Source of the DNA: Ectocarpus siliculosus
Lineage: Eukaryota; Sar; Phaeophyceae; Ectocarpales; Ectocarpaceae
Assembly (NCBI GenBank): GCA_000310025.1
Contig: FN649741.1
Coordinates: forward strand, 631,615-695,614
Length of the DNA: 64,000 nt
Reading direction: 5' to 3'
Part shown: positions 35,757 through 46,300 of the stretch, piece by piece
How positions within the stretch are numbered: the stretch's first letter is position 1
Layout of the letters: every line of letters starts with the position of its first letter
Made by a program: the position numbers and the translations under genes
The notes under the pieces: generated by a model
Told to the model about the DNA's origin: nothing
The model's database searches: none
Seen by the model: only the letters and a program-made list of their open reading frames with translations

Positions 35757-35786
35757 AATGTTGTTGTTGTTGTTGTTGTTGTTGTC
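35757..35786. repeat. (TTG)n microsatellite
   Basis: About nine TTG triplets in the transposase intron, just right of the first long repeat copy. Confidence 0.85.
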
Positions 35787-36929
35787 TTCGCATTAAAAAC
35801 CGTTCAGATCTCTCTCTACCCAGTACCTTCATATGTGCGTACTGATCCAACACTTGACGCGGTCGATTCCCGTGGTCACAGGCTAACTTACCCTAAAAGA
35901 GGTACGCTAAAACAAACTGGCCCCGAAAGGGTCCGCAAGTCAATAAAAATCAACGACAGATATTCTTTGGAACGGGGTGTTTACTTGCCATCTCTATGCA
36001 AGTTTCACAATTAATTTTGAAGCTTTTCTGAAGCTAGTTGAAACAGTAGTGTCATCGTTCGATATCCGTTCGGTGAGGAATCAATCGCAAATCATGACCC
36101 GTCCCCGAGTTGTAGCAGCTTCCGCCTCCTGGGGCCGGCAAGAGTCGGCCTTCACTGCTGTACCTTGTCTGTTTCGCCATGGGAATGGCCGGTTCAAAGC
36201 GAAAGAGGGTCCTGCGTGCTGCGCGCCACCACCTTTTTTTTTTTGCGTTTGTTTGTTGTTGTGATTTTCTTCCTGAGTGACCGTTGTTGTACACAACATG
36301 CGGCTGCTGCTGTACACATACTTGCGGTTGCTGCAGTATATGCTCGGAATGAATGTGCTGAAAAGAAAGGTCGTAAGGTTATCGTCTCTGTTTTTTTGGG
36401 CTGCACGCGTTGCTCGCGTAGGCGATGCGCGTCTCCTACTTTTTTCCAGTGTCGTTGTCGGCAGCACAGTCAGTTGAAGAGACAAACAACAACAGACGGT
36501 CCGCCTTGTTTTGTTTTGCTGCATGCATGGTTGGTATGCATCGGCACGCGTGTTGCTTCCTTGCCTTGAGTCTGCTGCGTAGTCGTAATTTGAGCGATAG
36601 GTAAGCTAGATGGCAGCACAATCTTAGATACTACGTAGTGAGGTATGATAACCAACAGCTCGTTCGTGCAGCGGTGCGCATCTATGGCGGACGGCAAGCG
36701 TATTGCGATAATAGTTCGTCCGTGGTGCTATGTAGTCGTGCTCTTTTTAGTTCTCACTTCCTACAACAAGATAGTAGTCCACAGCTCGCACACGGCGACT
36801 GACTATATTTGTTTGTTGTTGTGCTTGTTTGCTGTTGCTGAGCCGACATCGGATATCGCCGTTCGATACACAACGTGACATCATGTCTGACAGCCTGCGG
36901 CGGGCCAGAGGGACGAGAGTGAGTGTCTT

Positions 36930-37010
36930 CTCGACAGAGTCAATGCCTTCTCTTCTCGAGAGAGTCAATGCCTTCTCTTCTCGAGAGAGTCAATGCCTTG
37001 TCTTCTCTCC
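36930..37010. repeat. 27-bp tandem repeat, three copies
   Basis: Three near-identical units built on gagagagtcaatgccttctcttctc, within the second copy of the long non-coding repeat; the first copy (near 35290) has only one equivalent. Confidence 0.85.
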
Positions 37011-37487
37011 GCTCTCGTATTTTTGTCTACCTCTCTTTCTCTCTCTCTCGCCTTTCGCCGGTAGGGTCCCAACAACATCGAACGTCAACCAACCGCAGTC
37101 GTTTCGCTTTTTGCTGAGTAAGAGGCTACCCGTGCATCCGGCTGCTGCATGTGAAGCGATGGGCGTTATGCCAAGCAATGGACTTGGGCCCTACCTAATA
37201 TTTGCTCCATATGTAGTGCTATGTGAGAGTTTCCAGCGGTCCGGAGCGAGCGGCGACGGTGCTTTTCTTCTATGCGCTCTTTTGCCTCCTCCCTGAAGCC
37301 TGTCGCGTCTGACTCGTTTGTTCTCGCTTCTTTCTTTCTTTTGTTTTTCATGCTTTTGTTTTTTGGGGTCCCCCGGTTCCTGTGTGCTCATCGGGCATCT
37401 TCTTGGTGTCTACCTTGATTGTTACCCGCTGCAAAAATCGAAAGCTTCAGACAGGCAACGCGACGATACTCGTCGAGATGCCATACA

Positions 37488-37557
37488 CAATGAATTCATT
37501 GCTAATCTGTCTCAGACTCTTTTCTATGATGGAGATGGATTCGTTGTGTCATATTAA
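37488..37557 (-). repeat. End fragment of the TTAA MITE, inverted
   Basis: Contains aatgaattcattgctaatct, ctcagactcttttctat and ends ttcgttgtgtcatattaa, the reverse complement of the left end of the element at 11046-11371. The rest of the element is missing, so this is a truncated copy. Confidence 0.7.
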
Positions 37558-40500
37558 GAAGAATAAACATAAAAAAACATCCTGTCGTTACTCTATCGAT
37601 ACCTCACACCCACCCCTACTCACGCCGACGCAGACACAGACAGGCAGACTCAGCTCTTTCGCCTGTGCTGTATCTGTTGTTCGTGCGTGCTGAAAAATGG
37701 TACATACAGCAGCAGCTTACCGCAGCAGGAGCTGCTTTTTGCTTGTTTGTACAGCTTTTCCTGCAGGGATGGCTCTTGTTGTGCGGCAAGTTGCATTGTT
37801 TGTTGTTGATGCGGACGAGAGGACGAGAGTGAGTGGTAGGCAAAAGCAGTACGTACCGTGTTAAAGGGACAGACAGAGTGCCTACCGTGTGTATGTAGAC
37901 GTTGCATTTCGTGATTCCCGAGGATCGGATGTATGTGTTGTTTTTTTATTGCGTACCCGCGTCCATCACGACCATTATTGCGTAGTGTGTCGGCTAATTA
38001 AGGTCCTTCCCGTTCGTGGTGTCAGCACACGCGCAACACGCGACTAAAATAAAAATATAAAGCTTGGGACTAGCAACGCCGACGATATTCGTCGGCTTGC
38101 TTTCAACAATATAATATAATATGACGTACCCCGTGATTCTGTGGGCGCCGTGCCACCGGCTTTGCTGCGTACGAAATATATCACGATTTACCCTCCAGGT
38201 CTTGGGTGCCGTGTGTCAAACCCAAATGCACATCTGATACAAGACTGATGGAAGTGGAACCGGCCGTGTATCCCAGTCCCGGGAGGCGTGTACCGGGTTC
38301 TGCCCCAGTCGGGACACAACACTATCCAAGCCGACCGCGAAAGAAAAAAAAACGTACTGCCTCGCCCTGCCGCTGCGTATGTAAGGCAATCCAAGAGCAA
38401 AAAAGCTGAAAGCGATGTCAATTCCCCGAATTTGTGTTCAAAACGACCAATATCATAAAATAAGATCAAACAGCTCTGAAACTACCCAGTAAAAAAAGAG
38501 AGGTTCAGCCAAGCAACGCGGACGATGTACTCGTCGCGTTGATTGTCACAAGAAACGAACACCGAAAATATTGTGGGACTCACCGTGAGTGATCGGCTTC
38601 AAGGGGTTGAACCTCTGGAGGAACTTGGAGAACGTCGAAACACTCTTGACCATCTGCTCGTCATAGGCCAGCCACTGGTTGATGTCCACGTTTTCCGCCC
38701 AGGCTTTGTTCAGAATTTCCTCCAGCAACCTGCCGAGATGTGACGAAGGCACGGGTGGTGACGACAGAACACGGGATATAATAAGTGACAGTGTGGGCGG
38801 ACGTCATCTCCCCGAACGTACCAGATACACTGACGGCACGCGTGTACTGGGCCCCGAATGCAAGCTGGGACATCACGGTCGGCGAGGAAAAGCTTTATTA
38901 ACCTTAGTGCCGTCCTCATGTACACGCCAAATTCAACGCAAGGGACTAAAAACAAAAGTAGTAAAATAAAAATACAGAAATACACCGATTTTCGCTAGCA
39001 CGCGACGGTGACGGATTGCCGAGAGTGAAGGGTACTGAGGATCTTGTCACGTCTTTGTAACGGAGAAACGGGTACCAGACGAAGACCAACCAAAACCAAC
39101 TAGAAAGGAATACAAACCGCCCGTCTCACCTGATGTGCCACTTGGAGTCGTAGTCCGGGTTTTCTGTGCCGTCGTTGAGGAGCCGCGAGGGTGCGTTGGC
39201 GTCGGAGCAGTGGATGAACCGACTGTACAGCAGCTCGAACTTGTCTCGCGGCATGCACTTGCGCACAAGAGGGTAGTTGTCGTGTTCTGATGTACTCCAG
39301 TGCTTTCTCATACGGGTTTTCTTCGTGAGTCCCATCGTAATCGTGAGGCCAACCATGCCGTAGATGTTGTCCTCGTTGAACGGGTTACCCTGGTCTGGCT
39401 CGGCGGGATCATCCAAGGTAACGTGACCGTGCGTCCTTTTCTTCGATCGCTGGTGCTTACGCCGAGGGTCCACCTCACCCTCTAGCGGTTCCGTCGTGCA
39501 ATGCTCAACGTAAGCATTCGTCTGGGCGGAGAACAAACGACGAGGGGAATGGGCGAATGGGTGACGTGGTGGATAATTTATTAGGTTCGTTGCGCATTTT
39601 GCTACTACAGCAGTACGAGTGGTTCAAGTATGCGCAAACATGCAAGGGATGCGGTCGTGATGCGCTTCCTGTGCGGTCCAGCCTTTCACCTAATTTGTTT
39701 CGCCCGAGAGAAAATGATGTCCTGCAGATTGGTGCAACATGACGATTTCGGCGTATCGGCATCGGTAGATATTTCGGCTGGGGTGAGTTGGGAGGTGGGA
39801 TAGGGGGTCAACAAGTGTGGTATATCCGTACGCCCTGGACCCGAGCGTCTCGTGTGTCATATCGTTGGGAGGAGGGACGTTCAGACAGAGTTGCACCGGG
39901 AGAGGAAAAAACGATCTCGAGGTCCAAACACACCGACCAATCGGGTATAATCAGAATGTACGAGCACCTATTTCAAAAAAGTTAACGGGAGGACAATGAA
40001 AACCTTCTTCCCAACCTGCAATTTTCAAGTGAAACAAATGCCGTGTGTGTCTTCAACAACAGTCATGCCTACAACACAAACAACGCCAGCGGGGAACAAA
40101 TCCATGAAGGAGGGAGAGGGAAACATTTTATTTTATTGTTTTGCGTTGTACGAAGTCGACTTTTGTACGACACAGTGGCTGATCCACTTTCGGGTGAGCG
40201 GGCCCGGCTCTCGTGCCCGGCGCATTCGGGGTGCAAAATACGGGACACAAAAAACTGCAAAAAAAACAAGACGCACCTTATCAACGAAGAGTTGTACTGC
40301 CTCTTTGGGGGAGTTCATATCGAAGCACGTCCCCACCACTTGCTCGATCGCGAAGGCCCCGGAGTTGATGCCGATCGCCTCCATGAACTGGTCCATCGAC
40401 GGCATCTTCTCCTGCGCGCTCTGGGATAGCGACACCGGGCTAGCAGAGGACCCTGCCGAGGGTTTCTTGTTGCGCCTTTTGTACGCGTCCGTGTTCTCGA

Positions 40501-41281
40501 AGTCTGGGATCACCGCTCCGACCAATCCCAGGACTCATCGACTTCCTCCTCCTCCTCCTCCACCACCGGTTTCGGCTGCCGCCGTTTCTTCGGCTTTTGG
40601 GGGGCTGCACGCGCGCCACCCTTTGCTGCCTTCGCTGCCTCTGCTGCCTCCTTCGCTTTCTCGTCCTCCTCTTCCTTGATCCTGAGGAGCTGCATTGGTC
40701 ATGTTGCGGGAAACCATCGGCCGGGGGGGTGGGAGCAAAGAAGTAGGCAGGGACGTCATTTGTCATAGGGGTCGTGATTACGCAGACGGAACACGAACGC
40801 AAGGCGGGTGCAAAAATAAAAAATAGTAATACTACCCATTTACACCAGTGCAGCGCAGCAGGGAACGGCGCTTCAAGCACTTGCAACATGTGTGAGCGCC
40901 CAGAAAACATGAAAGGCTAATACACAGGTGGCCAGGAGAGTCCAGGGCACGGGTGCTGATGAACGCACGACAAAAAAATAATGCAACAATAAAATTACGG
41001 AAGAAACCAAACCATTGACGGTCAACCTACAGCGCAGCACACAAGCAACTTGGACACGTAACGTTGACTCGCTAAATAGCGAACAACAGATGTGAGCAAG
41101 TCAAACGAGCTTGAGGGACGGTGTGTGCTGCATTCACGAACGAGAAGGGAAGAAGAAAAAGTTGCAAGTGCCAGCACCACCAACGGGTAGCCTCGATTGT
41201 ATGCAAATGTAGATTTCTAAGGAAGAGACACAGATCGCAGTAGGCGGCATGGAAATTCTGAAGCGAATGCCAAAAGCCCAC

Positions 41282-42724
41282 CTTATCACCCAAAGCCTTC
41301 CTCTTGTTGCTAAGAAAAAACGCCCGCTGGTAGTCCACTTCCTTGATCTTCCTCATGTCCGCCGCAAGCTTCTTCTTACTCTTCGTCAAGACCGTCGACG
41401 CTCCAGGGATCTTGTGGTGCGTCCAATCCTTTCCTCCTTCACCGATGCTGCCGTCGGAGTCGTATGACGCATGCGGCTCGAGGTTGCCGGTTTTCTGTTT
41501 CCCCCGCCTGCACGCGCCTGACTCTTTCTTGATCACTCTGTCCTTCGAGTTGGGAGGCGCGCGCGTCCCGGACCCAGCGGGCTGCTGCTTATCCTTTCCA
41601 AAAGCACGCTTTTTTTTCACGGGGCTCCCATCGGTCCCCAACCTCGTTCGCGAAGGTCGGGTCGTTCGTCTGCCATCCTTGTCCAGACACGACTTGTACG
41701 TGAGTCTCTCCTTAGCCTTAGGGACACCCCTCTTCTGGCGTTCAGTCGGCCCGAAATCCGGCGAAGGTGCGGTCTCCCTCGGGTCCTCCGGCTGCTGTTG
41801 CCCTCCGCGGATTTTATCCTCGAATGCGGATGCCGCGTCCGCTCCTAGTTCCAACCAGTCGAAGTGGTTGTTCCTGTCGTGAGCGTTTTCGTCTACAACG
41901 CCGTTGACGCCAGAACGTGCCGCCCATGGATCTCCTACATTGCGGAACAAAAGGTGGATCCAGTAATCTCCGGCCTCGTCCATTTTTAGTGCTTTGTCGA
42001 ACAAGAAGAGACCCCTGGCGCTGACTGCTGAATAAAGCGTTGCGTTTTGTCCCGACCCCGTAGGCTCCCACACTGCGATGTTTACCTCGTACAGGTCTGC
42101 GATGAAAGCCAGCCAGCTAACGTCGAGCCACTCCTTCTCAATTTTTTCCTTGACTCTTGCCTCGAACCAATCGCACCTTAGCTCGCCTTTGGGCTGCCCC
42201 TTGATCACTTCGCCAGTAGCACAATTCTTGATTTCAGTCAACCCCACATCGCTGCCCTTCGTCACCCCATCGCCTGAAAGTGTTGCCTCGGGGTCGAATT
42301 CTGTCCCGAGCACGTGCCGGAGTAGGCAGGACACCAGGGCTGTCTTGATGGCATCCACATCATGCGGGGTGTTCACTTGCCCTTTACAACCCAGCAGGCC
42401 ACCACGTATGGAGTGGTACCCGCACGACCCGTCGCCGGCTGCATGCTTGACCCTTGCTATATCCACAGGCAGGAACACTGTGCGGGTTTCGCGGCCGCCG
42501 TCGCTGGTTTCCTTCTTCTTTCGCTCGACGCACTCCATGGAGATTGGCTTTGCTGCAAGACGCGCACGCTCGAACGCGGCACGGCCTCGCACGGCAGGCT
42601 GTGGTTGAAGCTCGTTGCATGTCAAGGCGCCATCGCACAAAATCCATTCGCTATCTGCCACAGCAGCAGCCATGGTGGACAGACGGAACACTGCAAGCAG
42701 TAGCGTGAAAAATTGGGTCCTCAT
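41282..42724 (-). CDS. OTU-type cysteine protease, transposon-borne (possible N-terminal part of a transposase fusion)
   Basis: An intact open frame from ATG 42724 (or ATG 42673, MAAAVADSEW) to a splice donor AAG|GTGGGC at 41282; from 42673 this is 464 codons ending in phase 0. The N-terminal region contains the catalytic Cys box HAAGDGSCGYHSIRGGLL; further on, WLAFIADLYEVNIAVWEP and the catalytic His box NNHFDWLELG complete an OTU fold, a family that mostly cleaves ubiquitin. A long basic Lys/Arg/Ser-rich tail follows, likely nuclear or DNA-associated. Downstream the next acceptor (before 40689) is also phase 0 and opens the transposase N-terminal exon, so a single OTU-transposase transcript is possible. 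If not spliced, the frame runs on to a stop at 41072. The initial hydrophobic stretch after ATG 42724 could mimic a signal peptide. Confidence 0.72.
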
Positions 42725-42984
42725 CGGGCCTGTTGCCCGCCTTTTGGTGTTTGCGCGCGAGAGGCAGGTCTGTCCTCGTGTCGTGGGGCTGCTGAACATG
42801 TGGAACTCCCGCGTGTGTTTATTTTTTTCGGAGGGACTCTGCTGCATGTGTCCACGCACGGCGCGAGCACGCGCGCACGCGATCTATTCGCGCTGTATAG
42901 CCCTTGGTCGGCAGTGCTCAGAACACCAAAACTGTATAGCTAGGAAGAGTAACCTCACTGCTATCCTCACCCCAGCGTGGGGTT

Positions 42985-43001
42985 AGTCACATAAGGGTTA
43001 A
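42985..43001 (-). repeat. Right terminal inverted repeat plus TTAA of the 14.5-kb element
   Basis: AGTCACATAAGGGTTAA, the exact inverse of the left end at 28475-28491. A small palindrome (CCCCAGCGTGGGG) sits directly inside it. The OTU start codon lies about 260 bp inside this end and the first IML1 exon about 300 bp outside. Confidence 0.85.
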
Positions 43002-43294
43002 GTGTCGAAGGCAAGCACTGCAGGAGGAGGGGTGTGGCATGAAAAAGTTCCCCTGCTCTCTTCCTCCTGCGTAGCCCCGGCCAACACGTCAAGTATATAC
43101 CGGCGAAGTAGATTGGCGCCAGAATAGATTGGACGATAACAACACGCACGCAGGAGTATTTTGCTCTCGTTTGTGCTTTGAGAAACATCTCTCTTTGACC
43201 TGCCCTGGCTCGCTCCTTCACTCTTCCCTTTTCCGCTCTCGTGTTCGCTTTCTCGCTGGCTTACAACCGGCTGTCGTTATCGGTCGGGCTACAG
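43002..43294. other. Short spacer between the transposon and IML1
   Basis: About 290 bp that should contain the IML1 5' flank or an intron. The sequence ctacag at 43289-43294 resembles a splice acceptor, so an upstream IML1 exon could exist; none is recognisable here. Confidence 0.45.
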
Positions 43295-43301
43295 GTCCTT
43301 C

Positions 43302-46300
43302 ATGTTCCATGAAAACATCCAAGACGATGCGGAGCTGTTGGTAAACGAGACTCTACTCCCAGAATTGCCCGATGGCGGCTACGTGGAGGTTTGGACGTAC
43401 AACAAGCCGGCCGGGGACCCACCCCGCGAACGCCGCGTGGTGCTGCAGGTGATGCGTCATGCTATATACACGAAGAGCGGTTGTCGAAAGAAAACGATCC
43501 GCGTCTTGAAGATTGAGGCTGGATTCATGTGTTGCTCTACAAGGTGTTCGGTGTTTGTGTAGACAACAGAAGGTACGGAGGAGGTGTGGGGCTTAACTAG
43601 CACACAGGCGTGAACGCTGCACCTATTGTACACCCACGAGGGCTCGGGGAGGGCGCTGATGAGGAACATGAGCGAGCTTGAAGTTTGACCAACTTGGCGC
43701 TATTGTAAGTGTCTCTCTGTTTGCACGCTGGGGGCACGGGCACGACGATCAACTGCAGCCTTCCTCTCTTCCCGGCAGAAGTGTGACGGCGTGATGCCCG
43801 TCTTGCGTGACGAGCCGTAACGAACAGGCATAGGCGTAACGAACAGGCATCCGGGATTCTCATGTGTCCGTCATCGAGGCGACTGTCTTCCCGTTGCTGA
43901 GCCACACACTGCCACACCAGGCTCTTCATCGCTTTCGTGCGATTGGAGAATCTCACGCTCTCGACCCCCTCTTTTCCGACTGAAATGTCTCGGACAAACT
44001 CGTGTGCACTCGCTTGAAACAGGTGAAGCTGAGCAAAGGGTTCACGGGCTCTTCTTACTTCAGCATCAGAAACTCGACAAGGGAAGCGTTCGACCTAGGG
44101 GATGTGAGACCTAGTACGCATGTTGCCGGAACATTCGCTGCCGAGTGATTTTTCGGTATTTATTTTATGTAGTGTGGCAAACGCCATCGCGTTGCTGTCC
44201 CTTATCCCTGCGCAGAACTGCACCCTTAAGTTTGTTGCGTTTGTTCCCTCCTGTCCCGCTATTTCGATTTTTTTCTTTTCCTGCTGTCTCTTCTTGTTTG
44301 CTACAAAATTCGTCCATTTTCGCGTCTCTGTCTGGATGAAGCTCCAGCCAATTGCTTCGCGCAAGGCTTGGTCTCGCCTCTCGTCATGCTCCGCGCTCCA
44401 TAAACTTTTCCGCAGGTGTTATGCATGTACACGCAAGGGTTTTATTACTAAGGCCGCATCCCCCGCCGTTGGTACAAGCATTGATCGGCCTTTCTTCAAA
44501 GAACGCATGCTCTTCCTCCCCATGGTTATCCGTTGCGCACCCATGCCGTAGGCTCACACCGGAAGAAACCTGTCATGTTCTCCTACATCAAATTTATTAA
44601 ACAGGCGTTCGACAGCGGCCCTTTTCCCTCGCTTACACTGCTGCCCCCCCCCCCCCCATTTGAATCATGGAATCCAACAAATATTTGTGTGAAGGAGAGA
44701 GCTAGTTTTGATTAATTGTGGCGGAGTCAAACACTAAACAATCCCAGCTCCAGAAAAATATGGTACATTGGGATCAGAAAGCCATGAANNNNNNNNNNNN
44801 NNNNNNNNNNNNNNNNNNNNNNNNNNNNNNNNNNNNNNNNNNNNNNNNNNNNNNNNNNNNNNNNNNNNNNNNNNNNNNNNNNNNNNNNAGCATTGTTGGG
44901 CCTTTTTTTAAAAAAACCCTTTTTTTTCTCCCCCTGGTTTTTCGTTGGGCCCCCCTCCCGGGGGGCCCCCCCGGGAAAAACCCTTCATTTTTTTCTCCAT
45001 AAAAATTTTTAAAAAGGGGTTTGAAAGGGGCCCTTTTTCCTTGTTTAAATTGGGGCCCCCCCCCCCCCCCCCCCCCCAAGGGCCTCCGCCTCTTCGCGAA
45101 TCCCTTTCTCTGATAATCTTGCGTGCTGTGGAGCTAACGCGCCGCACCAAAACCTCGCGTGCCCAACAACATCCGTCCTATGTTCCTTTGTATTGCGTGA
45201 GCAGAAGCAGAACGAGTTGAAGAAGCTGGTGATGGTGTCCGTGAAGCCCGAGGATGTCCTTGCCGACCACGTGGAGCTCAACGTCAAGGGCATCTTCATG
45301 CCTCGCGGCGACCTCTACCGCATGATGAGCAGCATCGTGGGCAAGACCGTGTACGGCTCCAAGACCTTCCAAGTGCCGGTAATATTTGTATGCTTCCTTC
45401 TTGTTTTCGACAAGTTATCAAACAAAATGTGACGCGATTATTTGCCAGATACACCTTGGCTTTTTATGTAGGAGGGGGGGGATGATGGAGTGACGTTCCA
45501 CTTACACGCGGCGAACCCTTGTCATGTGGAAATATTGTGTACTTTTGGTGGCAGTAACAATGATTTGCAAAGATAAGAGGCAGAGTCGAAGGGTGTATTG
45601 GTGCGCTCAAGAGGTTCTCTAGACCGCAGGGCGTTACGTGTGCGAATGGTGTGCACGAACATGTCGTATGCTGTTAAATACTGTAGTTTCATATGCTGTT
45701 ATTAGTTACAGCAAGAAGAACTATTGTGTCTAAGTTATATATATATATATTTTTTTTTGTGATTTGGCAGGGTGACGACCGGGGCAACATGCGCGTGAGG
45801 GTACACCACGTGAACCGGAAATCGCAGGCGATCTACGCAGGCGTCGTATCCAAGAAGACGCACGTCATCTGCAGGTCCAGGTCGTCGCGCATATTCTGGC
45901 TCGTGCAGGTATATCCCTACTGATGCTGTTTTTTTCCGGCGCCGCTGATGCCGGGCTCTCTCAGACTGCCGCGTTTGTGATGTCGTACAATGCTGTTTGA
46001 CGCAGCATTTCTCAGGGCTGTTGTGTGTGTGTGCTGGATATGAATAATTAGGGTCGCGAAGCGAGAAGTGGTGTGTGTGCGCTGCCTTACGGCTTGTCCA
46101 TGTGTATGTTGCTGGAGCAAAGTCGTACCGGATATAGATTTGTGTTGATGGGAAATTGCTCAAGCGGTGTAGATACATTGAAGAGCGCCACGTAGGTGCG
46201 AAATTGTAAAACTCCGCGGTGGCGACTTGAGTCAAATGGCCTACAACGAGGGGGCTTAGAAAGCTGCGGTTGAACAACAAAATCTCGACCCCAAGTCCGA

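Larger units (their letters stand above)
34380..37858. repeat. Permuted long repeats of a non-coding unit
   Basis: Two diverged ~1.1-kb copies, 34629-35720 and 36257-37380, share in order gtgattttcttcct, aaggttatcgtctctgt, gggctgcacg, agacggtccgcc, agtcgtaatttgagcgata, catcggat, gggtcccaacaacatcgaacgtcaacc, ttgctgagtaagaggcta and ctccctgaagcctgtcgcgtctg. A second block, 34380-34515 and 37692-37858, shares catacagcag, aggagctgctttt, ggatggctctt and gcggacgagaggacgagagt. No protein frame is shared, so this is a repeated non-coding unit inside the transposase intron. Confidence 0.75.
31461..40689 (-). pseudogene. piggyBac-superfamily transposase, spliced, with two frameshifts
   Basis: Cut-and-paste transposase acting at TTAA sites. 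Exons: 40277-40689, 39130-39521, 38584-38729, 33217-33715, 31461-32089; about 690 residues. The N-terminal exon has an acidic/basic linker (KKRRQPKPVVEEEEEEVDES) then IPDFENTDAYKRR. Next come FVDKTNAYVEH across a junction and YGMVGLTITMGL. The RNase H-like core shows its acidic residues in LAYDEQMV, MDNYFTNPTLFECL and EMGGVDTADQ, with HGIKVWALCD spanning the 4.9-kb intron and FVQWKDSKDVLLCSTIH after it. The C-terminus is a Cys/His zinc-binding tail (CMNPTCDK, then MCKECYLDDHAH). One base is missing near 40520-40545 and one is extra near 31625-31635; exon lengths modulo 3 agree with both. These may be mutations or draft-sequence errors. The N-terminal exon may be spliced to the OTU ORF upstream, or may start at its own ATG 40695. 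Confidence 0.82.
28479..42997. mobile_element. Large piggyBac-superfamily transposon with cargo genes
   Basis: Defined by the perfect inverted TTAACCCTTATGTGACT at both ends and by a piggyBac transposase gene between them. Content: a plus-strand small orphan gene (29467-30870), a minus-strand transposase (31461-40689) and a minus-strand OTU protease ORF (41282-42724). The transposase has a 4.9-kb intron filled with repeated non-coding DNA, and an N gap lies at 32707-32862. At roughly 14.5 kb it is much longer than a typical two-to-three-kb piggyBac element. A shorter non-autonomous relative sits at 9983-11045. The alternative is that the two ends belong to separate insertions, but the terminal identity argues against this. 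Confidence 0.75.

Noticed and set aside
34629-37380. LTR retrotransposon with the 1.1-kb copies as LTRs
   Set aside because: Only ~540 bp separates the copies, there is no reverse transcriptase or gag frame, and no primer-binding site or TG...CA ends were seen.
44889-45077. A GC-rich palindromic repeat right of the second gap
   Set aside because: It follows 44477-44657 in order with smeared bases, so it is a sequencing artefact.
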